NCBI GenBank assembly: GCA_020161655.1 | Contig: JAIUPC010000007.1 | Location: forward strand, 62,001-126,000 | Direction: 5' to 3' | Source of the DNA: Pseudomonadota bacterium | GTDB taxonomy: Bacteria; Pseudomonadota; Alphaproteobacteria; Rhodobacterales; Rhodobacteraceae | Length of the DNA stretch: 64,000 nt | Part shown: positions 18,100 through 27,626 of the stretch, piece after piece | Layout of the letters: each line of letters opens with the position of its first letter | Numbering within the stretch: position 1 is the stretch's first letter | Program-made: the position numbers and the translations under genes | The notes under the pieces: generated by a model | Database searches by the model: none | Told to the model about the DNA's origin: nothing | Seen by the model: only the letters and a program-made list of their open reading frames with translations

Positions 18100-19023
18100 C
18101 TAGCGGCGGCGGAGCACGATGATAAGTCCCGCGAGGAAGATCAGCGCCATGCCGAGGCCGGCGCGAAGCGAGATGACCTCGTCCCAGATGAGGTAGGACC
18201 AAAGGGCGCTCGCCGGCAGGATGACGTATTCGAAGATCGCCACCCGGCCCGCGTCGGCGATCTGATAGGCGTGGATCATCAGCCCGACGCCGAGAAGCGA
18301 GCCTGCCGCCTGCACGAAGGTCCAGAAAAGGAAGGGGCCGGTGAAGGGCGCCCAGCCGCGCAGGACAAAGCCTTCGGCCCCCGCCGGCACCGCGACCGGC
18401 CAGAGCGCGAGCAGCGCCATGCCGATCAGGCCGAAAAGCCCGAGGATTGCGAAGAAGCCGGCTAGCAGCGTCTCCGCACTTTCGCCGGCGCACCATTCCT
18501 TCGTGGCGATATTGCCAAGGGCGTAGAGCGCCCCCGCCGCCACCGGCAGGACGGTCGCCGCGCCGACCTTTTCCCCCGCTGCCGGGCCAAGGACGAAGAT
18601 CACGCCAAGAAAGCCGATCGCCACGGCCGCGATGCGGAAGGGGCCGACCGGATGGCCGAAGGCAAATCGGGAGATGAGAAGGACGAAGATCGGCGCGGTG
18701 AAGAGGCCCGCCGCGACCTCGGCCACCGGCAGGAAGGCGAGGCAGCCGAAATAGATCAGCATGGCGCAGCCGTGGATCAGGCTGCGGGCAAGGACCGGGC
18801 GCCAGCGGACCGGCTTCAGCCTGAGGCCGAAGGGCACCGCAAGGGCCGCGAGGATCGCCAGCGCCATGACCGACCGTGTCGCGTGGAACTGCCAGAGGCC
18901 GGCATCGGCGGCAATGACGCGCACATAGTTGTCGGTAAAGCCGATGATCGTGGCATAGCTCAGGATTGCCACGGCGGCGGCCAGTGTCCGGTCCCCCACC
19001 CTGTTGGTCGCCACATTCGCCAT
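18100..19023 (-). CDS. DMT family transporter (EamA, two repeats)
   Basis: A 307-residue inner-membrane protein with ten hydrophobic segments in two EamA repeats, the drug/metabolite exporter architecture. ATG at 19023 is chosen because AAGGAA lies seven bases upstream; a GTG six bases earlier would be too close to it. The second repeat ends in the EYVILPASALWSYLIWDE and GLIIVLRRR segments. It is transcribed away from the acyl-CoA ligase gene, with about 95 bases between the two starts. Substrate is unknown; many relatives export amino acids or small metabolites. Confidence 0.85.
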   Translation of the reverse strand: MANVATNRVGDRTLAAAVAILSYATIIGFTDNYVRVIAADAGLWQFHATRSVMALAILAALAVPFGLRLKPVRWRPVLARSLIHGCAMLIYFGCLAFLPVAEVAAGLFTAPIFVLLISRFAFGHPVGPFRIAAVAIGFLGVIFVLGPAAGEKVGAATVLPVAAGALYALGNIATKEWCAGESAETLLAGFFAILGLFGLIGMALLALWPVAVPAGAEGFVLRGWAPFTGPFLFWTFVQAAGSLLGVGLMIHAYQIADAGRVAIFEYVILPASALWSYLIWDEVISLRAGLGMALIFLAGLIIVLRRR

Positions 19024-19118
19024 GCACACATTCCTTGTCGGTTCCAGCTATGCAAGACCAAGGCCGGGGGCAATAATCGCGCCTGTTCGCGACATCTTCG
19101 AGGGTTTGGGAGGACCTT

Positions 19119-20744
19119 ATGGGCTGGATGAAGGATGAGACCGGGCTTGACCGCAACTCGGCGAATTTCGTGGCCCTGACGCCGCTCTCATTTCTTCAGC
19201 GCGCGGCGGCGGTCTTTCCCGATCACTCTGCCATCGTCTATGGCCAGACCCGGCGCAGCTACCTAGACTACCATGCCCGCGTCAGCCGGCTCGCCTCGGC
19301 ACTTGCTCGGCGCGGCGTGCAGCCCGGCGATGTGGTGGCCACGCTTCTGCCGAACATCCCGGCGCAGGCCGAAGCGCATTTCGGCGTGCCTGCGGCGGGG
19401 GCCGTCCTCAATGCGATCAACACGCGGCTTGATGTCGATACCGTGGGCTTTATCTTCGGTCATGGCGAGGCGAAGGTGGCGCTGGTCGATACCGCACTTC
19501 TCAGCCTCGCCGAAACCGCCATCGCCATGATGGAGGGCGAAGGCCCCACCATCATCGAGGTCCCCGATGCCGAGGCGGGGTTTGAGCCTTCGGGGCGCTA
19601 TGTGACCTATGAGGCGCTTCTGGAGGAGGGTGATCCCAAGGCCGAATGGCTGATGCCCGAGGACGAATGGGAAAGCCTCGCGCTCAACTACACTTCCGGC
19701 ACCACGGGGCGGCCGAAGGGCGTCGTCTACCACCATCGCGGCGCCTATCTCTTGGCGATGGGCACCGCTGTCACCTGGGCCGTGGGCATCCACCCGGTCT
19801 ACCTGACCATCGTGCCGCTCTTTCATTGCAACGGCTGGTGCCACACCTGGGCGATGCCGGCGGTCGGCGGCACTGTCGTCTGCTGCCGCGACATCACCGC
19901 GAAGAACATCTACGACGCCATCGCCGACCACGGCGTCACCCATTTCGGCGGCGCGCCCATCGTGCTCAACATGCTCATCCAGGCGAAGGAGGCCGACCGC
20001 CGCCCCTTCGGCCATGTCGTGCAGGTCTTCACCGCCGGCGCCCCGCCCGCCGCCGCGACATTGGCCGCGATCGAACCCCTCGGGTTCAACGTGACACAGG
20101 TCTACGGGCTGACCGAAACCTATGGCCATGTCACCGAATGCATCTGGGATGCCGGATGGGACGGGCTGCCAGAGGATGAGCGCGCCATCATCAAGGCACG
20201 GACCGGCGTCCTCATGCCCTTCATGGAGGATATCGCCGTCCATGACGAGAACGGCCATGCCGTGCCCTGGGACGGACATTCGACGGGCGAGATCGCCGTT
20301 CGCGGCAATGCGGTGATGAAGGGCTATCTCAAGAACCCGGAAGCGACGACCGAGGCCTTCAGGGGCGGCTACTTCCGGTCTGGCGACATCGCCTTTCAGC
20401 ATGCCGATGGCTACATCAAGATCACCGACCGGGCGAAGGACATCATCATCTCAGGCGGCGAGAACATATCGTCGGTGGAGGTCGAGGGCGCGCTGATGCA
20501 CCATCCGGCGGTGTCGCTCTGCGCCGTCGTGGCCAGGCCCGATGACAAATGGGGCGAGGTGCCTTGCGCCTTTGTCGAACTGAAGGAAGGGGCGACGGCC
20601 ACGGAGGAGGAGCTGATCGCCTTCGTCCGCACACGGCTCGCGGGCTTCAAGTCGCCGAAGAAGGTGGTGTTCCGCGAATTGCCCAAAACCTCGACAGGCA
20701 AGATCCAGAAGTTCGAGCTTCGGACCCTTGCGAAGTCGATATGA
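19119..20744 (+). CDS. Acyl-CoA ligase (AMP-forming)
   Basis: A 541-residue adenylate-forming enzyme that activates a carboxylic acid to its CoA thioester through an acyl-AMP. The A3 loop is NYTSGTTGRPKGV near residue 190, the A5 motif is QVYGLTETYG near 328, SGDIAF and DRAKDIIISGGENI are A7-A8, and the A10 lysine is in PKTSTGKIQKFE. The length and sequence fit the medium-chain or DmdB-like group. GGAGG lies seven bases before the start. Beta-oxidation genes nearby on the chromosome suggest it feeds a fatty or organic acid into that pathway, which is inference. Confidence 0.9.
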   Translation: MGWMKDETGLDRNSANFVALTPLSFLQRAAAVFPDHSAIVYGQTRRSYLDYHARVSRLASALARRGVQPGDVVATLLPNIPAQAEAHFGVPAAGAVLNAINTRLDVDTVGFIFGHGEAKVALVDTALLSLAETAIAMMEGEGPTIIEVPDAEAGFEPSGRYVTYEALLEEGDPKAEWLMPEDEWESLALNYTSGTTGRPKGVVYHHRGAYLLAMGTAVTWAVGIHPVYLTIVPLFHCNGWCHTWAMPAVGGTVVCCRDITAKNIYDAIADHGVTHFGGAPIVLNMLIQAKEADRRPFGHVVQVFTAGAPPAAATLAAIEPLGFNVTQVYGLTETYGHVTECIWDAGWDGLPEDERAIIKARTGVLMPFMEDIAVHDENGHAVPWDGHSTGEIAVRGNAVMKGYLKNPEATTEAFRGGYFRSGDIAFQHADGYIKITDRAKDIIISGGENISSVEVEGALMHHPAVSLCAVVARPDDKWGEVPCAFVELKEGATATEEELIAFVRTRLAGFKSPKKVVFRELPKTSTGKIQKFELRTLAKSI

Positions 20745-20820
20745 GGCGCCCGCGGCAATTGTTATGGGCCGACGGTTCCGCTAGGCTTGGGCCTGAGGCA
20801 AATGGGCAGTCACGTCGCCA

Positions 20821-21834
20821 ATGACGGCATTGAGAGAATACCAGCGGCTGGAATGCACCGGCCTGTGGAGGGATGCCCCTGGCGCCCAGAAGCGCGAGGT
20901 CTATGTCGCCTTCGGGGATGCAACGCTTGTGATCTCCGAAGCGAAAAGCCTCCGCCCGCTGACGCATTGGTCGCTGCCCGCGATCCAGAGGCTCAACCCC
21001 GGCCAGATGCCCGCGCGCTATGCCCCCGCCCCCGGCGGCGACGAAGAGCTCGAGATTGACGACGAGACGATGATCGCCGCCATCGAGAAGGTCCATGTGC
21101 TGATCGCGGCGCGGCGACCACATCCGGGGCGGTTGCGCGGATTGCTTCTGGGGGCGGGCCTCCTCACAGTGCTCGGGCTCGGCATTTTCTGGATGCCGCG
21201 CGCACTCATCGACCACACCGCCGAAGCCCTGCCCTTCGCTACCCGGCTGGACCTTGGTCGCGCCGCACTCGCCGACCTCGTCCGCCTGACCGGCGCGCCT
21301 TGCGCGGGGCCGGAGGGGGTGGCGGCGCTCACCCGGCTCCGCGACCGCATGACCGGCACGGGCGGCGAGACCTATGTGCTCGGACCGCCGCTCAAGCGGG
21401 CAGAGATGCTGCCCGGCCAGATCCTCGTGCTGCCGAAATCCGTGGTCGAGGCGCAGGACCGCCCCGAAGTCGCGGCGGCCACGATTCTGGCCGCCGAGGT
21501 TGGGTCGGGCCTGCGCCCGCCGTTGCACGACCTGCTCCACTACGCAGGTTTCCGCGCGACGATCAGCCTGCTCACGACCGGGGCACAGCCTGCCGATGCG
21601 CTGAAAGGCTATGGCGAGACATTGGTGGCCCAAAGGGCACCGCCGCCACCGGCCGAACTGCTGCTCGCGCGCTTCGCCGAGGTCGGCATTTCCAGCACGC
21701 CCTATGCCTATGCGCTTGATCCGACAGGAGAAACGACACTCGCCCTGATCGAGGCCGACCCGCATAGGAAGGATGCCAAGCCGGTGATGACCGATACCGA
21801 CTGGGTTGCGCTTCAGAACATCTGCGCCGGGTGA
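20821..21834 (+). CDS. Membrane protein, possible inactive M48-like peptidase
   Basis: A 337-residue protein with one strong membrane segment at about residues 103-125 and a globular domain after it. The domain resembles the M48 peptidase plan: a GQILVLPKSVVE strand followed by a helix EVAAATILAAEVGS in the place where active enzymes have HExxH. Here the first and last histidines are replaced by alanine and serine, so zinc catalysis is not expected. The N-terminal 100 residues show no recognised domain. The resemblance is judged by eye and could be coincidental. It is convergent with the SPOR-domain gene, five bases away. Confidence 0.6.
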   Translation: MTALREYQRLECTGLWRDAPGAQKREVYVAFGDATLVISEAKSLRPLTHWSLPAIQRLNPGQMPARYAPAPGGDEELEIDDETMIAAIEKVHVLIAARRPHPGRLRGLLLGAGLLTVLGLGIFWMPRALIDHTAEALPFATRLDLGRAALADLVRLTGAPCAGPEGVAALTRLRDRMTGTGGETYVLGPPLKRAEMLPGQILVLPKSVVEAQDRPEVAAATILAAEVGSGLRPPLHDLLHYAGFRATISLLTTGAQPADALKGYGETLVAQRAPPPPAELLLARFAEVGISSTPYAYALDPTGETTLALIEADPHRKDAKPVMTDTDWVALQNICAG

Positions 21835-21838
21835 TGCG

Positions 21839-22774
21839 TTAGCCACGCCTTGCGAAGGCGTCGCCGTAGCCATTCTGTCGGAGGAGTGCGAGGGCGTCCG
21901 AAAGCGCCGCCTCAGAAGCGAACGGCCCGGCGAGAATCACCCTCAAACCGCCGCCGGATACGGTAGAGGCCGGCAGGCCCAGCCCCTTGACCGTCGTTAC
22001 GGCGCGGTCGGCATTGGCCGGCTCGGCAAAGGCGCCGATCTGGACATAGGCGCCGGTGCCGGCATCTGCGACGGCGGGGACTTCGACTGTGCCTGTCAGC
22101 TTGCCCTTCGACCAGGTCACGCGATAGGCGCCCTGCTCTGCCGCCAGCGCACGACGCATCTCGCGGGCAGTTGGCGTGCGGTCCGATACGGTCAACCCCG
22201 GCGCGCCAAGGCCATTGATGAAGGCCAGCGCCTCATCCTTGCCCGGCGCGCAGCGCGTCACCCGCTTGCCATCGCTGAGAAGGTAGCGGTGCGCTGAGCC
22301 GCCGCCAGTGCAATAGGTGGCGTCGCGGCCCACACGCTTTGTCGCGACGAGGGCGAGGGCGAGGGTATCGGGTTCAACCGCCACCGGCACCGGTTTGCGC
22401 GCGCGCGGTGCTGCGGGTTTCGCGGCGGTAGCGGCGGGTTTCGCGGCGGCGGCCGCCGTGGTTGAGGGCGGAGGCTCTGTCGCGGCGGGTTCGGCCACGG
22501 GAGCGGCAGCGGGGGCCGCTGGCTCCGCCGCAGCGATGGGCGTCGGGGTATAGCCGCAGACCGGCTTCCGGTCCCGCCCGAGCCGCGCCACCCATGTCGT
22601 CGTCTCGCCAAGGCCCGCGCGCAGGAACACGCAGCCCTTGCTGTCGACATACTGGTTGCCCGAATAGCCCGCCGGGGGAGGCTCTGCCGGCCCGGTTCCC
22701 TCAGCGGCAACCGCACTGCCCGCCGCGAGTCCCGCCACGACGACCAGAGCCGCCAATCCCGAAAATGCCCGCAT
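21839..22774 (-). CDS. SPOR domain protein with signal peptide
   Basis: A 311-residue exported protein. A signal peptide (MRAFSGLAALVVVAGLAAG) is followed by a cysteine-containing domain, an Ala/Pro-rich linker of about 60 residues (residues 80-140), and a C-terminal SPOR domain of about 75 residues (AYVQIGAFAEPANAD to LRQNGYGDAFAR). SPOR domains bind denuded septal peptidoglycan, so it may act at the division site or in cell-wall turnover. ATG at 22774 is preferred over an immediately preceding GTG. Family and topology are well supported; the partner is unknown. Confidence 0.84.
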   Translation of the reverse strand: MRAFSGLAALVVVAGLAAGSAVAAEGTGPAEPPPAGYSGNQYVDSKGCVFLRAGLGETTTWVARLGRDRKPVCGYTPTPIAAAEPAAPAAAPVAEPAATEPPPSTTAAAAAKPAATAAKPAAPRARKPVPVAVEPDTLALALVATKRVGRDATYCTGGGSAHRYLLSDGKRVTRCAPGKDEALAFINGLGAPGLTVSDRTPTAREMRRALAAEQGAYRVTWSKGKLTGTVEVPAVADAGTGAYVQIGAFAEPANADRAVTTVKGLGLPASTVSGGGLRVILAGPFASEAALSDALALLRQNGYGDAFARRG

Positions 22775-22839
22775 CACTCGCCCCGTTTATTGTCGCGGCA
22801 GGATGCCAAAGCCGAGGCTTCCCGTAAAGGGGATATGGC

Positions 22840-23472
22840 TTATTTTGTGCCGAACATGCGGTCGCCCGCATCCCCTAGCCCCGGCACGATATAGCCGTGG
22901 TCGTTCAGGTGGTCGTCCAGCGCCGCCGTGACGATCGGCACATCGGGATGCGCCGCCTTCATCCGGGCGACGCCTTCGGGCGCGGCCAGAAGGCACATGA
23001 AGCGGATGTTCCGCGCGCCGGACTTCTTCAGAAGGTCAATCGCGGCGGCCGAGGAATTGCCGGTCGCCAGCATCGGATCAAGCGCGATCACCAGCCGATC
23101 CTCAAGCCCCGAGGGCACCTTGTAGTAATACTGGACCGGTTGCAGCGTCTCGGGGTCGCGGTAAAGCCCGACGAAGCCCACCCGCGCCGCCGGGATGAGT
23201 TCGAGAACCCCGTCGAGAAGCCCGTTCCCGGCCCGAAGGATCGAGATCAGCGCCAGCTTCTTGCCGTCGATCACCGGCGCGTCCATCGGGCAGAGCGGCG
23301 TTTCGATCTGCTTCGTCGTCATCTCCATCTCGCGGGTGATCTCATAGGCCAGAAGCTGGCTGATCTCACGCAGGAGGCGGCGGAATGAGTTGGTCGAGGT
23401 GTCCTTTTCCCGCATCAGGGTCAGCTTGTGCTGCACGAGGGGGTGTTTGACGACGGTCAGATGCTCAAGCAT
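22840..23472 (-). CDS. upp: Uracil phosphoribosyltransferase
   Basis: A 210-residue enzyme that makes UMP from uracil and PRPP. Motifs are [12 protein letters not shown] near residue 80, the PRPP loop [15 protein letters not shown] near 130, and the C-terminal uracil-binding [12 protein letters not shown]. It is the last gene of the minus-strand salvage operon and starts eight bases before the add stop; GGAG is present seven bases upstream of its ATG. It salvages the uracil produced by the deamination/phosphorolysis chain encoded upstream. Confidence 0.97.
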   Translation of the reverse strand: MLEHLTVVKHPLVQHKLTLMREKDTSTNSFRRLLREISQLLAYEITREMEMTTKQIETPLCPMDAPVIDGKKLALISILRAGNGLLDGVLELIPAARVGFVGLYRDPETLQPVQYYYKVPSGLEDRLVIALDPMLATGNSSAAAIDLLKKSGARNIRFMCLLAAPEGVARMKAAHPDVPIVTAALDDHLNDHGYIVPGLGDAGDRMFGTK

Positions 23473-24448
23473 CGGCTTTCTCCAGTTTCTTCAATATCTT
23501 GCCGCGCGTTTCTTCAGTGCAGAAGGTGGCGCGGGCCGAGGTTTGGGCGATGTCGCGGAACGTGCTGTCATCCCAGCCGAAAGCCTCGGCCAGACGGTCG
23601 TATTCCTTCGCCATCGTGGTGTGGAAGAACGGCGGATCATCGGTCGAGACGGTGACTTTGACGCCTCTTTCCATCAGTGTTTCAATGGGATGCGCGCGCC
23701 AGTTCGGGTAGATGCCAAGCGTGACATTCGAACCGGGGCAGACCTCAAGCACGATGCCCTGTTCGGCAATCTCATCCACCAGCGCCAGATCCTCGATGGC
23801 GCGCACGCCGTGGCCGATCCTCTCCACCCCAAGGTCATGGATCGCGTCGCGCACGCTTTCCGGCCCGCCCCATTCGCCGGCGTGGCAGGTGAGCCTGAGG
23901 CCCGCCTCGCGCGCGCAGTCGAAGGACCAGAGGAAATCCTTGGGCTTGCCGATCTTCTCATCGCCGCCAAGGCCGAAACCGACGAGCCAGTCGCCCGCCG
24001 TCTCTGCCGCGCAAAGCGCGGTTTCGCGGGCCTTCTCCGGCCCGAAATGCCGGATCGGCGTGACGATGCCGCGCAAGGTGATGCCATCGCGCCGCTCGGC
24101 CTCCGCCGCCGCTTCGCGGATGGCGTGGAGGTATTCGCGCCAGGCGCCAACGTCGCGCCCGCCGCAGAAATCCGGGCTGAGGAAGCATTCCGAATAGATG
24201 ACGCCCGAGGCGGCACTTTCCGCAAGGACCGCGCGGGTCAGCCTGGCGAAATCCTCCGGCGAGGTGAGGACGGAGGTTGCGGCCTCATAGACCTTCAGGA
24301 AATCCCAGAAGTCGCGGTAGCGGTAATTCCCCGCCTCATCGAAGATGCCGCCGATATCGACGTGCTTTTCCTTTGCCAGCCCGCGAATGAAGGCCGGTGG
24401 CGCCGCGCCTTCGAGATGAAGGTGGAGTTCGACCTTGGGCAGGCTCAC
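23465..24448 (-). CDS. add: Adenosine deaminase
   Basis: Zinc hydrolase of 327 residues that deaminates adenosine (and usually deoxyadenosine) to inosine. The HLHLEG motif at residues 8-13 supplies two zinc ligands; [12 protein letters not shown] carries the third ligand and catalytic glutamate; GHGVRAIED and STDDPPFF complete the active site. It begins within the stop codon of deoB (four-base overlap) and overlaps upp by eight bases. Its place between deoB and upp makes this a mixed purine/pyrimidine salvage operon. Confidence 0.95.
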   Translation of the reverse strand: MSLPKVELHLHLEGAAPPAFIRGLAKEKHVDIGGIFDEAGNYRYRDFWDFLKVYEAATSVLTSPEDFARLTRAVLAESAASGVIYSECFLSPDFCGGRDVGAWREYLHAIREAAAEAERRDGITLRGIVTPIRHFGPEKARETALCAAETAGDWLVGFGLGGDEKIGKPKDFLWSFDCAREAGLRLTCHAGEWGGPESVRDAIHDLGVERIGHGVRAIEDLALVDEIAEQGIVLEVCPGSNVTLGIYPNWRAHPIETLMERGVKVTVSTDDPPFFHTTMAKEYDRLAEAFGWDDSTFRDIAQTSARATFCTEETRGKILKKLEKADA

Positions 24449-25653
24449 AGAAAGCTCCTCCCCGGCCCTTGCGACGGCACGCCGAGATGTGCCGCGACCG
24501 AGGCGCCGACGTCGGTGAAGGCGACCTGACCGATGCCACCCTGTCCGGCCCCGGCGATGAGGACCGGCACCCGTTCGCGGGTGTGGTCACTGCCTGTCCA
24601 TGTCGGGTCGTTGCCGTGGTCGGCGGTGAAGATCGCGAGATCGCCGGGTTTCAGCGCGGCGAGGAAAGCCCCGGCCTGCGTGTCGAACCATTCCAGAGCG
24701 CGGGCATAGCCCGACACATCGCGACGGTGGCCGTAGGCCGAGTCGAATTCGACGAAGTTCGCAAAGGTCAAGGAACCGGGCTCAGCCTCGCGCGCGGCGG
24801 CCATGAGATGTTCGAAAAGGACTGCATCGGTTCCCTTCTTCACATCGTCTATGCCCTGCATGGAGAAGATGTCGCCGATCTTGCCGATGGCGTGGACCTT
24901 CCGCCCTGCCCCCTGCACCCAGTCGCAGAGCGTGGGTGCCGGCGTGGCAATCGCGTAGTCATGGCGGTTGGCGGTGCGCTTGAAATTGCCGGGGCCCCCG
25001 ACGAAGGGCCGCGCGATGACGCGCCCGACCTTCATCGCATGCAGGCGGGGCGCGATGTCCTCGCAAAGCTTCAACAGCCGGTCGAGGCCGAAGCTTTCCT
25101 CATGCGCGGCGATCTGGAAGACGCTGTCGGCAGAGGTGTAGCAGATCGGCCAGCCGGTGCGGATATGTTCGGCGCAATGTTCCTCGATGATCGGCACGCC
25201 GGAGGCATGGCAATTGCCGAGCGTGCCGCCCGCGCCGCAAAGCCGCGCGACCTCATCCATCAGGTCCTGCGGGAAGGCGGGCACGGTATCGGGGAAATAG
25301 TGCCAGTCCCAAGGAACCGGCACGCCGGCCAGTTCCCAATGCCCTGAAGGCGTGTCCTTGCCGCGCGACACCTCGGTCGCGGCGCCCCAGCGCCCGGCGG
25401 GCACGGCATCGAACCCCGGCATCGCCACGCCCGAGGCAAGCCGCACCGCAGCGCCGAGGCCCAGCGCGTCGAGATTCGGCATCCTCAAGGGGCCGCTCCG
25501 CCCCTCCTCTGCCCGGCCGGCGGCGCAAGCCTCGGCGATATGGCCGAGGGTGTTGGCGCCGGTATCGGGCACCTTGCCGTTGAAGAAGGTGTGGGCATCA
25601 GGCGCGCCGCCGGCACCGACACTGTCCATGACGATCAGAAAGGCGCGGCTCAT
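24445..25653 (-). CDS. deoB: Phosphopentomutase
   Basis: A 402-residue alkaline-phosphatase-superfamily enzyme converting (deoxy)ribose 1-phosphate to the 5-phosphate. N-terminal metal site FLIVMDSVGAGGAPDA, and the C-terminal ligands in FTADHGNDPTWTGSDHTRE are intact. The start overlaps the deoA stop by four bases and the stop overlaps add by four. It handles the sugar phosphate released by deoA and other phosphorolytic steps. No deoC aldolase gene is in the window. Confidence 0.96.
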   Translation of the reverse strand: MSRAFLIVMDSVGAGGAPDAHTFFNGKVPDTGANTLGHIAEACAAGRAEEGRSGPLRMPNLDALGLGAAVRLASGVAMPGFDAVPAGRWGAATEVSRGKDTPSGHWELAGVPVPWDWHYFPDTVPAFPQDLMDEVARLCGAGGTLGNCHASGVPIIEEHCAEHIRTGWPICYTSADSVFQIAAHEESFGLDRLLKLCEDIAPRLHAMKVGRVIARPFVGGPGNFKRTANRHDYAIATPAPTLCDWVQGAGRKVHAIGKIGDIFSMQGIDDVKKGTDAVLFEHLMAAAREAEPGSLTFANFVEFDSAYGHRRDVSGYARALEWFDTQAGAFLAALKPGDLAIFTADHGNDPTWTGSDHTRERVPVLIAGAGQGGIGQVAFTDVGASVAAHLGVPSQGPGRSFL

Positions 25654-26966
25654 AGGGTGATCCTGTCGTGGATGAGGGGCGGCTCATCGGGGTCTTCGCT
25701 GCCGATGCGGAAGGCAGCGAGCACCGCCGCCGCCGCCCGTTCGGCATCGGCATCGCTCGCGGCGTGAACCCGGGCGATGGTTTCGCCCGCGGCCAGCGGC
25801 TCACCAATGGGCATGAGGTCGGAAAGCCCGACCGACGGATTGATCCTGTCGCCGCCCTTCAGCCGGCCACCGCCGAGATGCACGACCGCGTGCCCGAGCG
25901 CCTCGGTGTCGATCTCGGTCACGTAGCCGCCTCGCGGGGCCGGCACGTCGAGGGTGACGCGGGCGGCGGGCAGCCGGTCGGGGTAGCGTTCCACGAAATC
26001 GGTCGGCCCGCCGAGCGCCGCGACCATCCGCCCGAAAGCCTCCGCCGCGCGGCCCGAGGCCAGCGCCTCGTCAAGTTGATCCGCGCCCTCATCGACGCTG
26101 GACGCGAGCCCGCCGAGAAGAAGCGCCTCGGCCCCAAGCGCCACGGTCACATCCCAGAGCGCCTGATTGACCGCATTGCCGGTCATCGTGTCCATCACCT
26201 CAAGCACCTCAAGCGCGTTTCCGGCAGAGGCGGCAAGCGGCTGGTTCATGTCGGTGATGAGCGCGGCGGCCCGGCAACCGGCCCCCTCGGCCGTCGCCAC
26301 CAGTGACCGCGCCAGCGCCTCGGCGCGGTCCATCGTCTTCATGAAGGCGCCCGAGCCGACCTTGACGTCTAGGACCAGCGCTTGCAGCCCGGCGGCGAGC
26401 TTCTTCGACAGGATCGAAGCGGTGATGAGGTCGATGGATTCGACCGTCCCCGTTACATCGCGGATGGCGTAGAGCCGGCGGTCGGCGGGGGCGATGTCGC
26501 CGGTCGCGCCGATGATGGCACAGCCGACATCCGCGACCAGATGGTGCAGGTCCTTGGCAGAAATGTCAGTGCGGTAGCCGGGGATCGCCTCAAGCTTGTC
26601 GAGCGTCCCGCCGGTATGGCCGAGCCCGCGCCCCGAGATCATCGGCACATAGGCGCCGCAAGCCGCGAGCGCCGGGGCGAGAAGAAGCGAGGTGCAGTCG
26701 CCGATGCCGCCGGTCGAATGCTTGTCGACGACGGGCCCCGGCAGGCTCCACTCCATCACCTGCCCGCTGTCGCGCATGGCGAGCGTCAGGCCGACACGCT
26801 CGGCCTCGGTCAGGCCGTTGAGAAAGACCACCATGGCAAAGGCACCGCCCTGGGCATCCGTGACATCGCCCGAGGCAAGGCCGTCCGCGAACCAGCCGGC
26901 GGCATCGCCGGGCAGGCCCCTGCCGTCGCGGAGCGCCGCGATGATGCCGCGGGCGTCGAGCATCAA
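25650..26966 (-). CDS. deoA: Thymidine phosphorylase
   Basis: A 438-residue enzyme that splits thymidine or deoxyuridine with phosphate. The phosphate/substrate motif KHSTGGIGD near residue 83 and GRGLGHTGGTLDKLEAIPGY near residue 112 are diagnostic, followed by the LDVKVGSGAFMK helix. It is second in the operon; its ATG overlaps the cdd stop by four bases and its stop overlaps deoB. Together with cdd it degrades cytidine-type nucleosides to base and sugar phosphate. Confidence 0.96.
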   Translation of the reverse strand: MMLDARGIIAALRDGRGLPGDAAGWFADGLASGDVTDAQGGAFAMVVFLNGLTEAERVGLTLAMRDSGQVMEWSLPGPVVDKHSTGGIGDCTSLLLAPALAACGAYVPMISGRGLGHTGGTLDKLEAIPGYRTDISAKDLHHLVADVGCAIIGATGDIAPADRRLYAIRDVTGTVESIDLITASILSKKLAAGLQALVLDVKVGSGAFMKTMDRAEALARSLVATAEGAGCRAAALITDMNQPLAASAGNALEVLEVMDTMTGNAVNQALWDVTVALGAEALLLGGLASSVDEGADQLDEALASGRAAEAFGRMVAALGGPTDFVERYPDRLPAARVTLDVPAPRGGYVTEIDTEALGHAVVHLGGGRLKGGDRINPSVGLSDLMPIGEPLAAGETIARVHAASDADAERAAAAVLAAFRIGSEDPDEPPLIHDRITL

Positions 26967-27364
26967 GGGTGCCCCATATGGCCGGCGCTGAAGCTGCCGG
27001 GCAGAAGGTCGCCGACCGTGGTTTCAGTCCGCGCGCCTGCCACCGTCGCCAGCGTCACCTTTACGTCATGACGGCCGAACTCCGCGAGCTTCTGCCGGCA
27101 GCCGCCGCAGGGCGGCACCGGGCTCGGGCAATCGGCGATGACGGCGACCTCTACCAGTTCGGTCTCGCCCGCCGCTACCATCGCGGCGATGGCGCCAGCC
27201 TCGGCGCAGGTGCCTTCGGGATAGGCGGCGTTTTCGACGTTGCAACCACTATAGACCGCGCCGGAGGCCGCGCGCACCGCCGCGCCGACCTTGAAATGCG
27301 AATAGGGCGCATAGGCGTTCTCGCGCACGTCGGTTGCCGCCTGAAGAAGTATCTCGGTGCTCAT
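26963..27364 (-). CDS. cdd: Cytidine deaminase
   Basis: A 133-residue zinc enzyme of the homotetrameric type that deaminates cytidine and deoxycytidine. Zinc ligands C53 (with catalytic E55 in TCAEAGA) and C86/C89 (PPCGGCRQ) are present. The start at 27364 follows GGGAG by six bases; the frame is open further upstream but that part is not homologous. It is the first gene of the minus-strand salvage operon, so the promoter must lie in 27365-27626. Confidence 0.95.
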   Translation of the reverse strand: MSTEILLQAATDVRENAYAPYSHFKVGAAVRAASGAVYSGCNVENAAYPEGTCAEAGAIAAMVAAGETELVEVAVIADCPSPVPPCGGCRQKLAEFGRHDVKVTLATVAGARTETTVGDLLPGSFSAGHMGHP

Positions 27365-27626
27365 GTGCGCTCCCTGACTCTCTGTCCCCCCGTGTCTGCC
27401 GCGCGGCGACGGACTAAGCAAGCCCGGGCGGGGCGCTGCCGAGTCTAGGTCGCGCGCCCCCGATTCAGAAGCGGATTCGCAAGGGTTGCGCTTGCCCCCT
27501 GCCGGCGGAATAGTCGCTTATACCGGAGGCCTGTCGTGATAGTGCTGGCGGTGAGGCTGGCACGACGCGCCCTTTCGCCCGCAGAAGACATAGTTTAACA
27601 CTAAATGAGTTCAGGGAGGACGGATC
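27365..27626. promoter_or_regulatory. Divergent control region, cdd operon and maeB
   Basis: This 262-bp region must hold promoters for the salvage operon (minus) and the malic enzyme gene (plus). No strong -35/-10 pair was found. A CTTATAC-like element at about 27517 and the AT-rich TAGTTTAACACTAAATGAG just before the maeB ribosome site are the only notable parts. No gene is seen. Confidence 0.4.

Noticed and set aside
27555-27580. TGGCAC near maeB as a sigma-54 promoter.
   Set aside because: The -12 GC element is not at the required spacing.
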